Shown here: positions 35,515-44,011 of the stretch, in pieces
Position numbering within the stretch: position 1 is the stretch's first letter
How the letters are laid out: each line of letters begins with the position of its first letter
Assembly: GCF_013033355.1 (NCBI RefSeq)
Contig: NZ_WQDY01000007.1
Location: forward strand, 124,001-188,000
DNA length: 64,000 nucleotides
Direction of reading: 5' to 3'
DNA from: Ruegeria lacuscaerulensis
GTDB lineage: Bacteria; Pseudomonadota; Alphaproteobacteria; Rhodobacterales; Rhodobacteraceae
Position numbers and translations under genes: made by a program
Notes under the pieces: model-generated
Database searches by the model: none
Seen by the model: the letters and a program-made list of their open reading frames with translations, nothing else
What the model was told of the DNA's origin: nothing

Positions 35515-36573
35515 ATGACACGCGCTTTTATCGCTTGGATCTGCCTGACTTTCGCCGTTCTTGCACAGCAAAGCCAGGCTCAGACTTTGACGGTCACCAC
35601 TGTGACCCGCCAACCGTTCTCGTATGTCGAGGACGGGGCAGAGACCGGATTCTCGATGGATCTTCTGGCTGCATTGGCACAATCGTTGGACTGGGACTAC
35701 CAAATCAACCGGGTCGAGGGGTTCGGAGATATGCTGGTCGCAGTGCAGGACGGATCAGCAGATTTGGCCATCGCCAATATCTCGATCACGGCTGCGCGCG
35801 AAACCCAGATGGATTTCAGTCAACCGATTTTCGAGGCCGGGCTTCAGATCATGGTGCCGTCGGACGCGATGCGCCGCCCGTCACTGTTGCAGGCGTTGTT
35901 GTCGGTCGAGCTGTTCATCGCCATCGGGCTGGCCTTTGCCATCCTGCTGGGCGGAGGTATGCTGATGTGGGTGTTCGAGCGCCGCTCGCAACCCTATTTC
36001 GATCGCAAGCTGGACGAAGCGTGGTTTCCGTCCTTCTGGTGGGCGCTCAATCTGGTCGTGAATGGCGGGTTCGAGGAACGGATGCCGCGCACACCCTTTG
36101 GGCGCTTGCTGGGTGTTGTTTTGGTCGTATCATCCCTGTTCATCGTGTCTGTCTTTACCGCGCGGATCACCTCGGTGATGACGGTGGATGCGATCAGCGG
36201 TAACGTGAATTCGGTGAATGATCTGTACGGAAAACAGGTCGGAACGATCTCGAACTCGACTGCAGCCAGCTTCCTGAACCGGCGCGAGATCGAATTTACC
36301 GGATACGACAGTCTTGAACCCATGCTTGACGCATTCCGGGCCGAAGAACTGGACGCGATCGTCTTTGATGCGCCCATCCTGTCCTACTATGCATCGCACG
36401 AAGGACGCAGATTCGCGTCCATGACCGGCGGGGTGTTCCTGCGCGAAAACTACGGCATAGCCTTTCCCACTGGGTCGCCTCTGGTCGAGGATGTCAATCA
36501 GGCGCTGCTGGCGCTACGCGAAGATGGAACCTATGACGAAATCTACCGCAAATGGTTCGGGGCGCGGAACTAA
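35515..36573 (+). CDS. Prokaryotic ionotropic-glutamate-receptor-like channel (binding fold split by an NMDA-like pore)
   Basis: The 352-residue protein has a signal peptide (1-22), then lobe 1 of a periplasmic binding fold (about 24-128) with Arg95 in [16 protein letters not shown], the position that binds an amino acid alpha-carboxylate in glutamate receptors. A membrane helix follows (132-154), then a re-entrant pore loop (about 170-192), a second helix (197-222) and lobe 2 (about 228-350) with Asp285, the amine-binding position. This is the GluR0 layout, but the loop reads [15 protein letters not shown] with Asn183, without a TVGYGD potassium filter. It ends in [13 protein letters not shown], like the SYTANLAAF gate. 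The gene is solitary. Most likely it is a ligand-gated channel for an amino acid; ion selectivity is unknown. Confidence 0.85.
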   Translation: MTRAFIAWICLTFAVLAQQSQAQTLTVTTVTRQPFSYVEDGAETGFSMDLLAALAQSLDWDYQINRVEGFGDMLVAVQDGSADLAIANISITAARETQMDFSQPIFEAGLQIMVPSDAMRRPSLLQALLSVELFIAIGLAFAILLGGGMLMWVFERRSQPYFDRKLDEAWFPSFWWALNLVVNGGFEERMPRTPFGRLLGVVLVVSSLFIVSVFTARITSVMTVDAISGNVNSVNDLYGKQVGTISNSTAASFLNRREIEFTGYDSLEPMLDAFRAEELDAIVFDAPILSYYASHEGRRFASMTGGVFLRENYGIAFPTGSPLVEDVNQALLALREDGTYDEIYRKWFGARN

Positions 36574-36914
36574 GCTGGTTCCTCATCCCCGAAAAACGGT
36601 GTCATCTGGGCGACAATAACCGCGTTTTCGTCCAACGCGCGCTGCATCAGGGCGCGCTCATCCGGGTCGATGTCATGCCCCTGCGCCTCGCGTTCAGCCA
36701 GCGTGCCATAGCCGGTCACATCCAAAGGCGCTGTGTCAGCCTGTTTCAGGATGGCGACGGTTTCACGAACGGCCTCGGCTTCGTCCACGCCACTGGCAAA
36801 GCACATCAGCGCCGCACCGGTTGCACCTTCAGGCAAACCATCGCCTTCCTTGCGACCGATCTGCACAAGCAGGGTGTAAACTTGCTGACGAGAGGGTTTC
36901 TTTTGCTTTTCCAT
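36570..36914 (-). CDS. Conserved protein of unknown function
   Basis: With the ATG at 36912-36914 this is a 114-residue soluble protein with no signal or membrane segment. It begins [25 protein letters not shown], has a hydrophobic centre ([26 protein letters not shown]) and ends in an acidic tail ([10 protein letters not shown]). I do not recognise a named domain; it looks like a Rhodobacteraceae-restricted protein. It is convergent with the receptor-like gene, overlapping it by four bases, and lies downstream of the LysE gene on the same strand. Confidence 0.7.
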   Translation of the reverse strand: MEKQKKPSRQQVYTLLVQIGRKEGDGLPEGATGAALMCFASGVDEAEAVRETVAILKQADTAPLDVTGYGTLAEREAQGHDIDPDERALMQRALDENAVIVAQMTPFFGDEEPA

Positions 36915-36960
36915 GCGCCCGGCCTTATCGCCGCGCCGCGTGTTGGTCAAGCGCGGGGCA

Positions 36961-37587
36961 CTAACGCTCGGCCGTCGCCAGTTTGAGCGCCAGCGCCACG
37001 AAGATCACGCCCGAGATTCGGTTCAGCCACAGTTGAACGCCTGGCGACCCGCGCAACAGCCCGCCCAGAGTACCCGCGGCCAGCGCCACAGCACCGAATA
37101 CCACGACCGTAGCCAGAAACATCAGAGCGCCCAACTGATAGAACTGCCCAATGATCGGCCCATTATTCGGGTCGACGAACTGCGGCAGAAACGCCAGCAT
37201 GAAGATTGTCACCTTGGGATTGGCAATATTCATGATCAAACCGCGCAGAAACAACTTGCGCGTCGCGATACGGGGTGCATTTGCACTGTCCAGCCGGGTT
37301 TCGGTGGCCGTGAAGGCTTTCCACGCCAGATAGACCAGATACCCCGCCCCGGCATATTTCAACATGGCAAAGGCCGCCTGCGAGGTCTGAAACAGCACCG
37401 CAACCCCGAACGCTGCCGCAGTGGTGTGTATAATCAGCCCAGATGCCAAGCCAAGCGTCACAATCAGCCCTGACATCCGGCCATAAAGCGCCGATTGGGT
37501 CAGTACAAAAATATTGTCCGGCCCCGGCACCGCGGCCAAAGCGATGGCAACGCTCATGAACAAAATGACCACGTCAACGGGAATCAT
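36961..37587 (-). CDS. LysE/RhtB-family amino acid exporter
   Basis: The 208-residue inner-membrane protein has about six helices and the family opening PGPDNIFVLTQSALYGRMSGLIVTLGLASGL. It also shows the mid-protein YLVYLAWKAF and the ANPKVTIFMLAFLPQFVDP segment. LysE/RhtB proteins export lysine, threonine, homoserine lactone or similar amino acids. It is co-directional with and downstream of dapD, a lysine pathway gene, so lysine or a relative is a reasonable guess, not a proof. Confidence 0.88.
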   Translation of the reverse strand: MIPVDVVILFMSVAIALAAVPGPDNIFVLTQSALYGRMSGLIVTLGLASGLIIHTTAAAFGVAVLFQTSQAAFAMLKYAGAGYLVYLAWKAFTATETRLDSANAPRIATRKLFLRGLIMNIANPKVTIFMLAFLPQFVDPNNGPIIGQFYQLGALMFLATVVVFGAVALAAGTLGGLLRGSPGVQLWLNRISGVIFVALALKLATAER

Positions 37588-37640
37588 GAAAACCTCAAAA
37601 GGTGCGGGAAAGAGCCGGTCAATTCTTCAGACTGCAGGAG

Positions 37641-37667
37641 AAGGCCACATCCAAAAAACATGGCCTT
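37641..37667. terminator. Hairpin between dapD and the LysE gene
   Basis: AAGGCCA (37641-37647) and TGGCCTT (37661-37667) form a 7-bp stem with a 13-base A-rich loop, 20 bases after the dapD stop. The T-run lies on the plus strand, so its effect on dapD transcripts is uncertain. Confidence 0.35.
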
Positions 37668-37686
37668 TTCCCGCGAACGCTCGGGA

Positions 37687-38514
37687 TCAGTCGCGCAGCA
37701 GCTCGTTGATCCCGGTTTTGGAACGGGTCTTTTCGTCTACCCGCTTCACAATGACGGCGCAGTAAAGGCTGACATTGTTTTTCGACGGCATCGAACCGGC
37801 CACAACCACCGAATAGGGCGGCACCTCGCCATACATGACTTCACCGGTTTCGCGGTCTACGATCTTGGTCGATTGGCCGATGAACACGCCCATCCCCAGA
37901 ACCGACCCTTCGCGGACGATACAGCCCTCGACCACCTCGGACCGGGCGCCGATAAAGCAGTTGTCTTCGATGATGGTCGGCCCGGCCTGCATCGGCTCCA
38001 GCACGCCGCCAATGCCGACGCCACCCGACAGGTGAACGTTCTTGCCGATCTGCGCGCAGGATCCGACGGTGGCCCAGGTATCAACCATGGTGCCTTCGTC
38101 CACATAAGCGCCCAGGTTCACAAAAGACGGCATCAGCACCACGCCCGGCGCAACATAGGCCGATTTGCGCACCACGCAGTTTGGCACGGCGCGGAAGCCG
38201 GCGGCCTTCCACTGGTTCTCGCCCCAACCGGCGAACTTGCTGTCCACCTTGTCCCACCAGCCGCCATCTTGCGGGCCACCCGTTTGGATTTCCATGTCCT
38301 TGATGCGAAAACCCAGCAGAACCGCCTTTTTGGCCCACTGGTTTACGTGCCAATCGCCGCTGTCCAGCTTTTCGGCAACCCGCAGGGAACCGCTGTCCAG
38401 TGCATTCAGCGTATCTTCGATGGCTTCACGCTGTTCACCGGTGGTGGCGGGGGTCATTGTATCGCGTGCCTCCCAGGCGGCTTCGATGGCGGCTTCCAGT
38501 TGCGCGTTGGACAT
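37687..38514 (-). CDS. dapD: Tetrahydrodipicolinate N-succinyltransferase DapD
   Basis: DapD succinylates tetrahydrodipicolinate in the lysine/DAP pathway. The 275-residue protein has an N-terminal helical domain, then the left-handed beta-helix of hexapeptide repeats (about 105-235: [48 protein letters not shown]). It ends with the family tail [14 protein letters not shown]. It forms a trimer in the cytoplasm. dapE is further along on the same strand, so both succinylase steps are present in the window. Confidence 0.96.
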   Translation of the reverse strand: MSNAQLEAAIEAAWEARDTMTPATTGEQREAIEDTLNALDSGSLRVAEKLDSGDWHVNQWAKKAVLLGFRIKDMEIQTGGPQDGGWWDKVDSKFAGWGENQWKAAGFRAVPNCVVRKSAYVAPGVVLMPSFVNLGAYVDEGTMVDTWATVGSCAQIGKNVHLSGGVGIGGVLEPMQAGPTIIEDNCFIGARSEVVEGCIVREGSVLGMGVFIGQSTKIVDRETGEVMYGEVPPYSVVVAGSMPSKNNVSLYCAVIVKRVDEKTRSKTGINELLRD

Positions 38515-38638
38515 TTCGGGGCTCCCTGACGAATCTGTTCATGTTGGTGTTGCCTATACGCAAGCGCCAACCTTGGCGCAATGCGACGCAGGTGGGCGCG
38601 TTTGCGTCGGGCCGATCGCAATCAAAGGCTACAGTAGT

Positions 38639-39238
38639 TCAACGCGCGCGCCGGATGTGCCGGACCAGAAGCCCAACCGCCCCTGCGGTGTCTTTCTTTT
38701 GGATCGCCTGCATGATCGCCGCATGATCCGTATCCGCCCGCTGCACCCATTTTGGCCGCCAATGCGCGAACAGATGGCGCGCGCTGGCAATGTGCAAATC
38801 ATCAATCGTCCGCAGCAGCCGGGGCAGCGCGCATGGTGCAAGAATGGCGCGGTGGAAAGCGCGGTTTTTGGCTTCCCACTCGGGCATCGTTTCAGCCGCA
38901 TCGCAGGCCAACCGCGCCTGTTCTGCCCGGGTGACCGCGTTCATCGACATGTTCTGCACCGCGTATTGCAAGGCCAACGGTTCAAGGGCGACACGCATTT
39001 CGATCACTTCGCGCACTTCAACCGGATCCAGTGGCGTCACACGCATCCCGCGTCGGGGTTCGCTTTTGGCCAGCCCATGGGCTTGCAAACGCAGCAGAGC
39101 TTCGCGCACCGGGACATGGCTGGTATCAAAAGCCCGCGCGATGTGGTCCTGACGCAGCTTTTCCCCGGCGGTCAGTTCGCCGGTTATGATTTGCTGGCTC
39201 AGGCTGTCGTAGATGGTGTCGGCAATGGTCGCGCTCAT
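38639..39238 (-). CDS. GntR-family transcriptional regulator (FCD type)
   Basis: The 199-residue regulator has a winged helix at about 5-68 (IYDSLSQQIITGELTAGEKLRQDHIARAFDTSHVPVREALLRLQAHGL) and a helical ligand domain (VREVIEMRVALEPLALQYAV, FHRAILAPCALPRLLRTIDDLH). It is slightly shorter than the usual 220-230 residues. It lies 44 bases downstream of a threonine dehydratase gene on the same strand, which is the obvious candidate for linked regulation. No clear operator is visible in the short gap. Confidence 0.9.
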   Translation of the reverse strand: MSATIADTIYDSLSQQIITGELTAGEKLRQDHIARAFDTSHVPVREALLRLQAHGLAKSEPRRGMRVTPLDPVEVREVIEMRVALEPLALQYAVQNMSMNAVTRAEQARLACDAAETMPEWEAKNRAFHRAILAPCALPRLLRTIDDLHIASARHLFAHWRPKWVQRADTDHAAIMQAIQKKDTAGAVGLLVRHIRRAR

Positions 39239-39282
39239 GGATTATAGATAAAATCCGACCCCACAGATCACAAGCCGCATTC

Positions 39283-40200
39283 TCAGCCCATCAGCGGGTC
39301 GGGTGAGATATTGCCCCCGCACACCAGCACAGCCACTTTTTCCCCCGGCGCGGGCTTATACGCGCCAGAGGTCAACGCCGCCAAAGCCGCAGCACCTGCC
39401 GGTTCGACCAGAATCCGATGCGCTTGCCAAAGCCGCTTTTGCGCATCGGCAATGGCCGCGTCGCTGACCAGGACCGAGGTCATGCCCTGCGCCAGACCAA
39501 AACAGATCGACCCGATCCGCCGCGCGCCCAGCGCATTGGCCACAATACCCGAGACCGAGACATCGACCGGCTCCCCCGCCTGCAACGCGGCGTTCAATGC
39601 GCATGAGGTCTCGGGCTCGACCGCCACGACCTTGCGCGCACCCTGCAACCACGCCAGCGCACCGGCGATCAGCCCTCCGCCACCGACAGCGACCAGAACT
39701 GTGTCGGCTTGCAGGCCTTGCGCCTCCCATTCGGCGAAACACGTGCCTTGCCCGGCGACGGTGCCCGGCGCGTCATAGGCGTGGATCTGCATCGCGCCGG
39801 TCTGCGCTTCATGATCTTGCGCCGCCGTAAGCGCGTTCGCGTATTCGCCAGAGACCACACTCAGGTCCGCTCCCGTTTGTTCGATCAATGCGATTTTGGA
39901 CGGACCCGCCAGTTTGGGTACGAAAATCTTGGCCGGATAGCCCAGCGTCTGCGCCGCATAGGCCGCCGCTGCCCCGTGATTGCCACCCGATGCGGCCACC
40001 ACACCGGCCTCGGGGACATCCATGCTGAGCAACGTGTTAAACGCCCCGCGCGCCTTGAAACTGCCGGTGTGCTGCATCTGCTCCAGCTTCAACTCGACCG
40101 GATAGTCCAGCCCCAGCGCATGGCTTTCCATTACGGGTGTAACCTGTGCATATCCGGCGATCCGGTCTGCGGCCGCTGAAATTTCGTTCTTCCAATTCAT
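39283..40200 (-). CDS. Threonine/serine dehydratase (PLP fold type II)
   Basis: The 305-residue enzyme deaminates threonine or serine to the 2-oxo acid. The PLP lysine lies in GSFKARGAFN, the phosphate-binding loop is GGGGLIAGAL (about 173-182), and SGGNHGAAAAYAAQ positions the substrate. No C-terminal ACT domain is present, so it is a catabolic type, not the feedback-inhibited biosynthetic IlvA. Related roseobacterial enzymes act in hydroxyectoine breakdown, but no ectoine genes are here. The GntR regulator follows on the same strand. Confidence 0.88.
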   Translation of the reverse strand: MNWKNEISAAADRIAGYAQVTPVMESHALGLDYPVELKLEQMQHTGSFKARGAFNTLLSMDVPEAGVVAASGGNHGAAAAYAAQTLGYPAKIFVPKLAGPSKIALIEQTGADLSVVSGEYANALTAAQDHEAQTGAMQIHAYDAPGTVAGQGTCFAEWEAQGLQADTVLVAVGGGGLIAGALAWLQGARKVVAVEPETSCALNAALQAGEPVDVSVSGIVANALGARRIGSICFGLAQGMTSVLVSDAAIADAQKRLWQAHRILVEPAGAAALAALTSGAYKPAPGEKVAVLVCGGNISPDPLMG

Positions 40201-40279
40201 TCTTGTACTTCCGTGACTGGCACTCTGCCCGCGAACCCTATAGCTGTTTTGGAAACACGCAAGCAGGGATCGATCACCT

Positions 40280-41122
40280 ATGAGAGAAGACCGCCACAGC
40301 CCGTTTCGCGACGCGCAGACCGACCGCTCGACCGCGAGCGAGGTGCCGGATACGCCGCAGACGCGCTCCCCCGCCTATCGCCTTGCCTTTGCCGATGACG
40401 AGTTCCTGTGCCGCGATGAGCTGCGCCCGGTGCGCCTGCAGCTGGAACTGCTGAAGCCTGAGATGATCATGAGCGAACGTCAGATCACCTCGACCATCGT
40501 CATGTTCGGCGGTGCACGCATCCCGGAACCGTCGCAGAAACACACCGCCCGCACGAAAACGCTGGCTGATTTGTCGGAGTATTATGACGAGGCGCGCGAA
40601 TTCGCCCGGCTGATGACCGAAAAGTCGAACCAGACTGGCTGCCGCGAGAACGTGATCGTCACCGGTGGCGGCCCTGGCGTGATGGAGGCTGGCAATCGCG
40701 GCGCGCAAGATGCAGGCGGTTGTTCCATCGGATTGAACATCGTGTTGCCGCACGAGCAGGCGCCGAATGAGTACGTGACGCCCGAGCTCAGCTTCAACTT
40801 CCACTATTTCGCCATCCGAAAGATGCACTTCCTGATGCGCGCCCGCGCCATCACCATCTTCCCCGGCGGCTTCGGCACGATGGATGAGCTGTTCGAGTCG
40901 CTGACCCTGATCCAGACCGGCCGGATGGACCGCGTGCCCTTCCTGCTGTTTGGCCGTGAATTCTGGGAGAAAGTCATCAACTGGGAAGCGCTGGCAGATG
41001 CGGGCACCATCTCGGACGAAGATCTGGACCTGTTCCGCTTTGTCGACACCGCGCAAGAGGCTGTCGACATCATCGAGAATTGGGAACCCGCCCCGCCCCG
41101 CGACGACATTCCGGGGCGCTGA
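40280..41122 (+). CDS. LOG-family nucleotide 5'-monophosphate phosphoribohydrolase
   Basis: The 280-residue protein has the LOG (lysine decarboxylase-like, TIGR00730) domain in its C-terminal two thirds: VTGGGPGVMEAGNRGAQDAG and the signature PGGFGTMDELFE. Such enzymes release adenine or related bases from nucleoside monophosphates and can make cytokinins. An N-terminal extension of about 70 charged residues precedes the domain, as in the larger bacterial LOG class. The gene follows divergently from the threonine dehydratase, and a PLP enzyme gene starts three bases after its stop. Confidence 0.9.
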   Translation: MREDRHSPFRDAQTDRSTASEVPDTPQTRSPAYRLAFADDEFLCRDELRPVRLQLELLKPEMIMSERQITSTIVMFGGARIPEPSQKHTARTKTLADLSEYYDEAREFARLMTEKSNQTGCRENVIVTGGGPGVMEAGNRGAQDAGGCSIGLNIVLPHEQAPNEYVTPELSFNFHYFAIRKMHFLMRARAITIFPGGFGTMDELFESLTLIQTGRMDRVPFLLFGREFWEKVINWEALADAGTISDEDLDLFRFVDTAQEAVDIIENWEPAPPRDDIPGR

Positions 41123-41125
41123 GAG

Positions 41126-42223
41126 ATGGCCCCCAAACCCGGAGAGATGCTGCACCTGCGCGGCAATGCCCTGAATGCAGGCGACCCTGTAGCGCTGCCT
41201 TTGACCCAAAGCAGCATGTACCACCTGCCAGGCGCGCCGGATGGCCTGCCGACCTATGGCCGCGTCGACAACCCCACATGGGTGCATCTGGAACATGTTC
41301 TGGCCCATCTGGAGGGCGCGCCTTGCCTCGTGTTCCCCTCGGGCATGGGGGCGATCTCGGCCGCTTTGTTTGCCGCCATCAAGGCCGGGTCGCGTATCCT
41401 GATCCCATCCGACGGCTACTACGTCACCCGCGTGCTGGCGGATCGATTTCTGTCGGGTCTGGGCGTGTCGGTCACCGAACGCCCCACGACCGCGTTTACC
41501 GAGGGCGGGTTTGACGGGTTCGACGTGGTCTTTGTCGAAAGCCCCTCGAACCCCGGCTTGGACATGATGGACCTGCCCGCGATTGCACAAGCAGTACGCG
41601 CAAGCGGAGGGATCACGATTGCCGACAACACCACCATGACCCCGCTGGGCCAGCGCCCGCTGGATCTGGGCGTGGATGTGGTTGTGGCCTCAGACACTAA
41701 GGCGATGGGCGGGCATTCCGACCTGCTGATGGGCCACGTGAGCAGCCGCAATCCGCAGATCATGGAGCGGGTCGAGGAATGGCGCAAAGTCTCGGGCGCG
41801 ATCCCCGGCCCGCATGAGGCTTGGCTGCTGCATCGCGGATTGGAAACGCTGGATGTGCGGTTCGACCGGATGTGTGCCTCGGCGCAGGTACTGGCAGAAC
41901 GGCTGGCGGATCACCCCGCGGTAAAGGCCATCCGCTATCCCGGTCTGCCCTCTGACCCCGCGCACGCGCTGGCCAAAGCGCAGACCGCGCGGTTCGGGTT
42001 TCTGCTGTCGATCACGCTGGACAGTGAAGACAAAGCCGAAACCTTCATCAACGCCTGCCCGATGCTGCGTCCTGCCACATCCTTTGGCGGGGTCCACAGT
42101 TCGGCTGAACGCCGCGCGCGCTGGGGCGACGATGTGGACCCAGCCTTCATCCGCCTTTCGGTCGGATGTGAACCGGTCGAGGAGTTGTGGCAGGCGGTAA
42201 ACGCCAGCCTTAACGTGCTGTGA
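41126..42223 (+). CDS. metC: Cys/Met-metabolism PLP enzyme, cystathionine beta-lyase type
   Basis: The 365-residue PLP enzyme shows the family features: TYGRVDNPTWVHLE, FPSGMGAISA, the Asp/Asn pair in IADNTTMTPLGQRPLD, and PLP lysine Lys192 in SDTKAMGGHSDLLMG. The C-terminal region RPATSFGGVHSSAE and LSVGCEPVEEL is also typical. Cystathionine beta-lyase (to homocysteine) is the best guess, but gamma-lyase or gamma-synthase activity cannot be excluded. It is co-directional with the LOG gene, which ends three bases upstream. Confidence 0.82.
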   Translation: MAPKPGEMLHLRGNALNAGDPVALPLTQSSMYHLPGAPDGLPTYGRVDNPTWVHLEHVLAHLEGAPCLVFPSGMGAISAALFAAIKAGSRILIPSDGYYVTRVLADRFLSGLGVSVTERPTTAFTEGGFDGFDVVFVESPSNPGLDMMDLPAIAQAVRASGGITIADNTTMTPLGQRPLDLGVDVVVASDTKAMGGHSDLLMGHVSSRNPQIMERVEEWRKVSGAIPGPHEAWLLHRGLETLDVRFDRMCASAQVLAERLADHPAVKAIRYPGLPSDPAHALAKAQTARFGFLLSITLDSEDKAETFINACPMLRPATSFGGVHSSAERRARWGDDVDPAFIRLSVGCEPVEELWQAVNASLNVL

Positions 42224-42607
42224 TTACTTCTTGGGCTCGCGCAACTCAGTGAACACATAGATCGGCAGCACGATGCTGGCGATCAACGCCCCCAGCCAGA
42301 CCAGCAGGGTTGAGGCCAGCAGGTTGGAAATCCCGCCTACAGTAAGGCCGTTTGTGATCAGATCGGTCAGCAACAAGCCCACAAACGTCACGATCAGCGC
42401 GATGCCACCCTTGATCGCAGGCGCGCGCTTTGCCCCCAGTTTCAGGATCAGCGGCTCGGCGATCCATTGAATAAGCGTGAAAACGATCACCACCACAATG
42501 AACGAGATCGGTCGGATCGCGAACTCGGGCAGTAGGATCGCCGCCAGCAGCAGCCCGATGGCGTTCCCGGCCAGCAGGGCCAGAATGGATTTCAATCGGC
42601 GCGTCAT
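42224..42607 (-). CDS. Small four-helix membrane protein, phage-holin-family superfamily
   Basis: With the ATG at 42605-42607 the protein has 127 residues and four membrane helices (about 7-25, 30-50, 64-86, 94-118) joined by short charged loops. The pattern (FTLIQWIAEPLILKLGAKRAP, GGIALIVTFVGLLLTDLI) fits the four-helix family annotated as phage holin family, found in many bacteria without phage. No phage genes are near, so a lysis role is unlikely. It is convergent with the PLP enzyme gene. Confidence 0.7.
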   Translation of the reverse strand: MTRRLKSILALLAGNAIGLLLAAILLPEFAIRPISFIVVVIVFTLIQWIAEPLILKLGAKRAPAIKGGIALIVTFVGLLLTDLITNGLTVGGISNLLASTLLVWLGALIASIVLPIYVFTELREPKK

Positions 42608-42749
42608 GGGGCCTCCGGTCAATCTATAAAAACATGCGTATGTTAGCAGACCTATAGGGATTTGCGAGCGGTTTCAAAAGCCTCTTCCTTTTGGGTCGTT
42701 GAAAACGCATGATAAAACCACCCTGTTCCTCCGAGCCGCGAGAGGTGAG

Positions 42750-43667
42750 ATGAGCGACGATCCCTATTCCGCCCTTGGCGTCACCAAAGACGCCAGCGAT
42801 GCCGAGATCAAAAAAGCCTATCGGCGCATCGCCAAAGACTGCCACCCCGACCTAAAGCCCGGCGATGCCGAGGCCGAGGCCAAGTTCAAAGCCGCAGCCG
42901 CCGCTTATGACCTGCTGAAAGACCCCGAAAAGCGCGCGCAGTTTGATCGGGGCGAGATTGACGCTTCGGGTCAGGAACGCGCCCAGCAGCAATACTATCG
43001 CGACTATGCCGAGGCCGCCGGAAACCCCTATCGCGGGCGTCAGACAGATCCGGATGACATGTCGGACATCTTCGCCGAGTTCATGCGCGGGCGTGGCGGC
43101 TATGGCCAGCGCAGCCAAGGCTTCCACGCGCCGGGGCATAACCGCAGCTACAGCCTGCAGATCAGCTTTCTAGATGCTGTGTTTGGCGCCAGCCAGAAAC
43201 TGACATTGCCTGACGGCGACCGGATCGAGGTTAAGATCCCGGCAGGCATTACAGACGGCCAAACCATCCGACTTCGCGGCAAGGGGGATCCCGGGTTTGG
43301 CGACGGGCCTGCAGGTGATGCCCTGGTCACCGTGACAGTCGCACCTCATCCGGTGTTTGAACGTCAGGGTGATGACATCCACATTACCCTGCCCATCACC
43401 ATTGACGAGGCTGTTCTGGGCGGCAAAATCCCCGCGCCAACTATTGACGGCGGCGTCAACGTCAGCGTGCCGCCTGGCACCAGCAGCGGCAAAACCTTGC
43501 GGTTGCGGGGCAAAGGGGTCAAAAAACGGGGTTCGGCCGACCGGGGCGACCAACTGATCGAATTGACCGTCGCCATGCCCGACCAGATCGACGATGACCT
43601 AAGGGCTTTCATGGAAAATTGGCGCGACACGCACAGCTATGATCCTCGCAAAGGAATGCCGTCATGA
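42750..43667 (+). CDS. cbpA: DnaJ-like co-chaperone, CbpA type
   Basis: With the ATG at 42750, behind GAGAGGTGAG, the protein has 305 residues. The J domain occupies about 1-68 with His32-Pro33-Asp34, followed by a Gly/Arg-rich linker and two C-terminal substrate-binding domains (from about 130: GDRIEVKIPAGITDGQTIRLRGKG). The DnaJ zinc finger is absent, so it is CbpA-like. It stimulates DnaK and may bind nucleoid DNA. The gene overlaps the next one, a CbpM-like modulator, by four bases, which supports the call. Confidence 0.9.
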   Translation: MSDDPYSALGVTKDASDAEIKKAYRRIAKDCHPDLKPGDAEAEAKFKAAAAAYDLLKDPEKRAQFDRGEIDASGQERAQQQYYRDYAEAAGNPYRGRQTDPDDMSDIFAEFMRGRGGYGQRSQGFHAPGHNRSYSLQISFLDAVFGASQKLTLPDGDRIEVKIPAGITDGQTIRLRGKGDPGFGDGPAGDALVTVTVAPHPVFERQGDDIHITLPITIDEAVLGGKIPAPTIDGGVNVSVPPGTSSGKTLRLRGKGVKKRGSADRGDQLIELTVAMPDQIDDDLRAFMENWRDTHSYDPRKGMPS

Positions 43668-44008
43668 ACCGCACCTTGACCGAATCCGAAGTGATCGCAT
43701 CCGTGACCCGCCTGACCTCGGCCCGGTTGACCGAGTATCTGGCCGCCGAAATCGTGATCCCTGAGAACACTGAACAAGGGCTGGTCTACCACAGCCTCGA
43801 CGTGGCCCGGCTGGAGTTGGCCTGTGAATTGCATGAACAATACGACATGGAGACCGACGCGCTGTCGATGATGATCTCACTTATCGACCAGATGCACGGT
43901 TTGCGCGCCGAACTGCGTGAGGTGCTGAGCGCCGTCGAAGCGCAGCCGGAACCAGTCAGGCAAAACCTGATCGATGTGATCGGAATCGCCCGGTTCGGGT
44001 CAAAGTAA
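43664..44008 (+). CDS. cbpM: CbpM-like modulator of the DnaJ-type co-chaperone
   Basis: The 114-residue protein has a MerR-type winged-helix-like N-terminal part (LTESEVIASVTRLTSARLTEYLAAEIVIPE, and YHSLDVARLELACELHEQYDM) and a coiled C-terminal part. This is the layout of CbpM, which binds the J domain of CbpA and inhibits it. Position directly after cbpA with an ATGA overlap is the same as in E. coli. Its function in alphaproteobacteria is inferred from this arrangement. Confidence 0.82.
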   Translation: MNRTLTESEVIASVTRLTSARLTEYLAAEIVIPENTEQGLVYHSLDVARLELACELHEQYDMETDALSMMISLIDQMHGLRAELREVLSAVEAQPEPVRQNLIDVIGIARFGSK

Positions 44009-44011
44009 GGT

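Noticed and set aside
40274-41590. A 438-codon minus-strand frame across the LOG and metC-like genes
   Set aside because: It is antisense to two well-supported genes with complete motifs.
42224-42607. A phage holin suggesting a prophage remnant
   Set aside because: The four-helix family carrying this name is common outside phages, and no phage structural, integrase or lysin gene is near.
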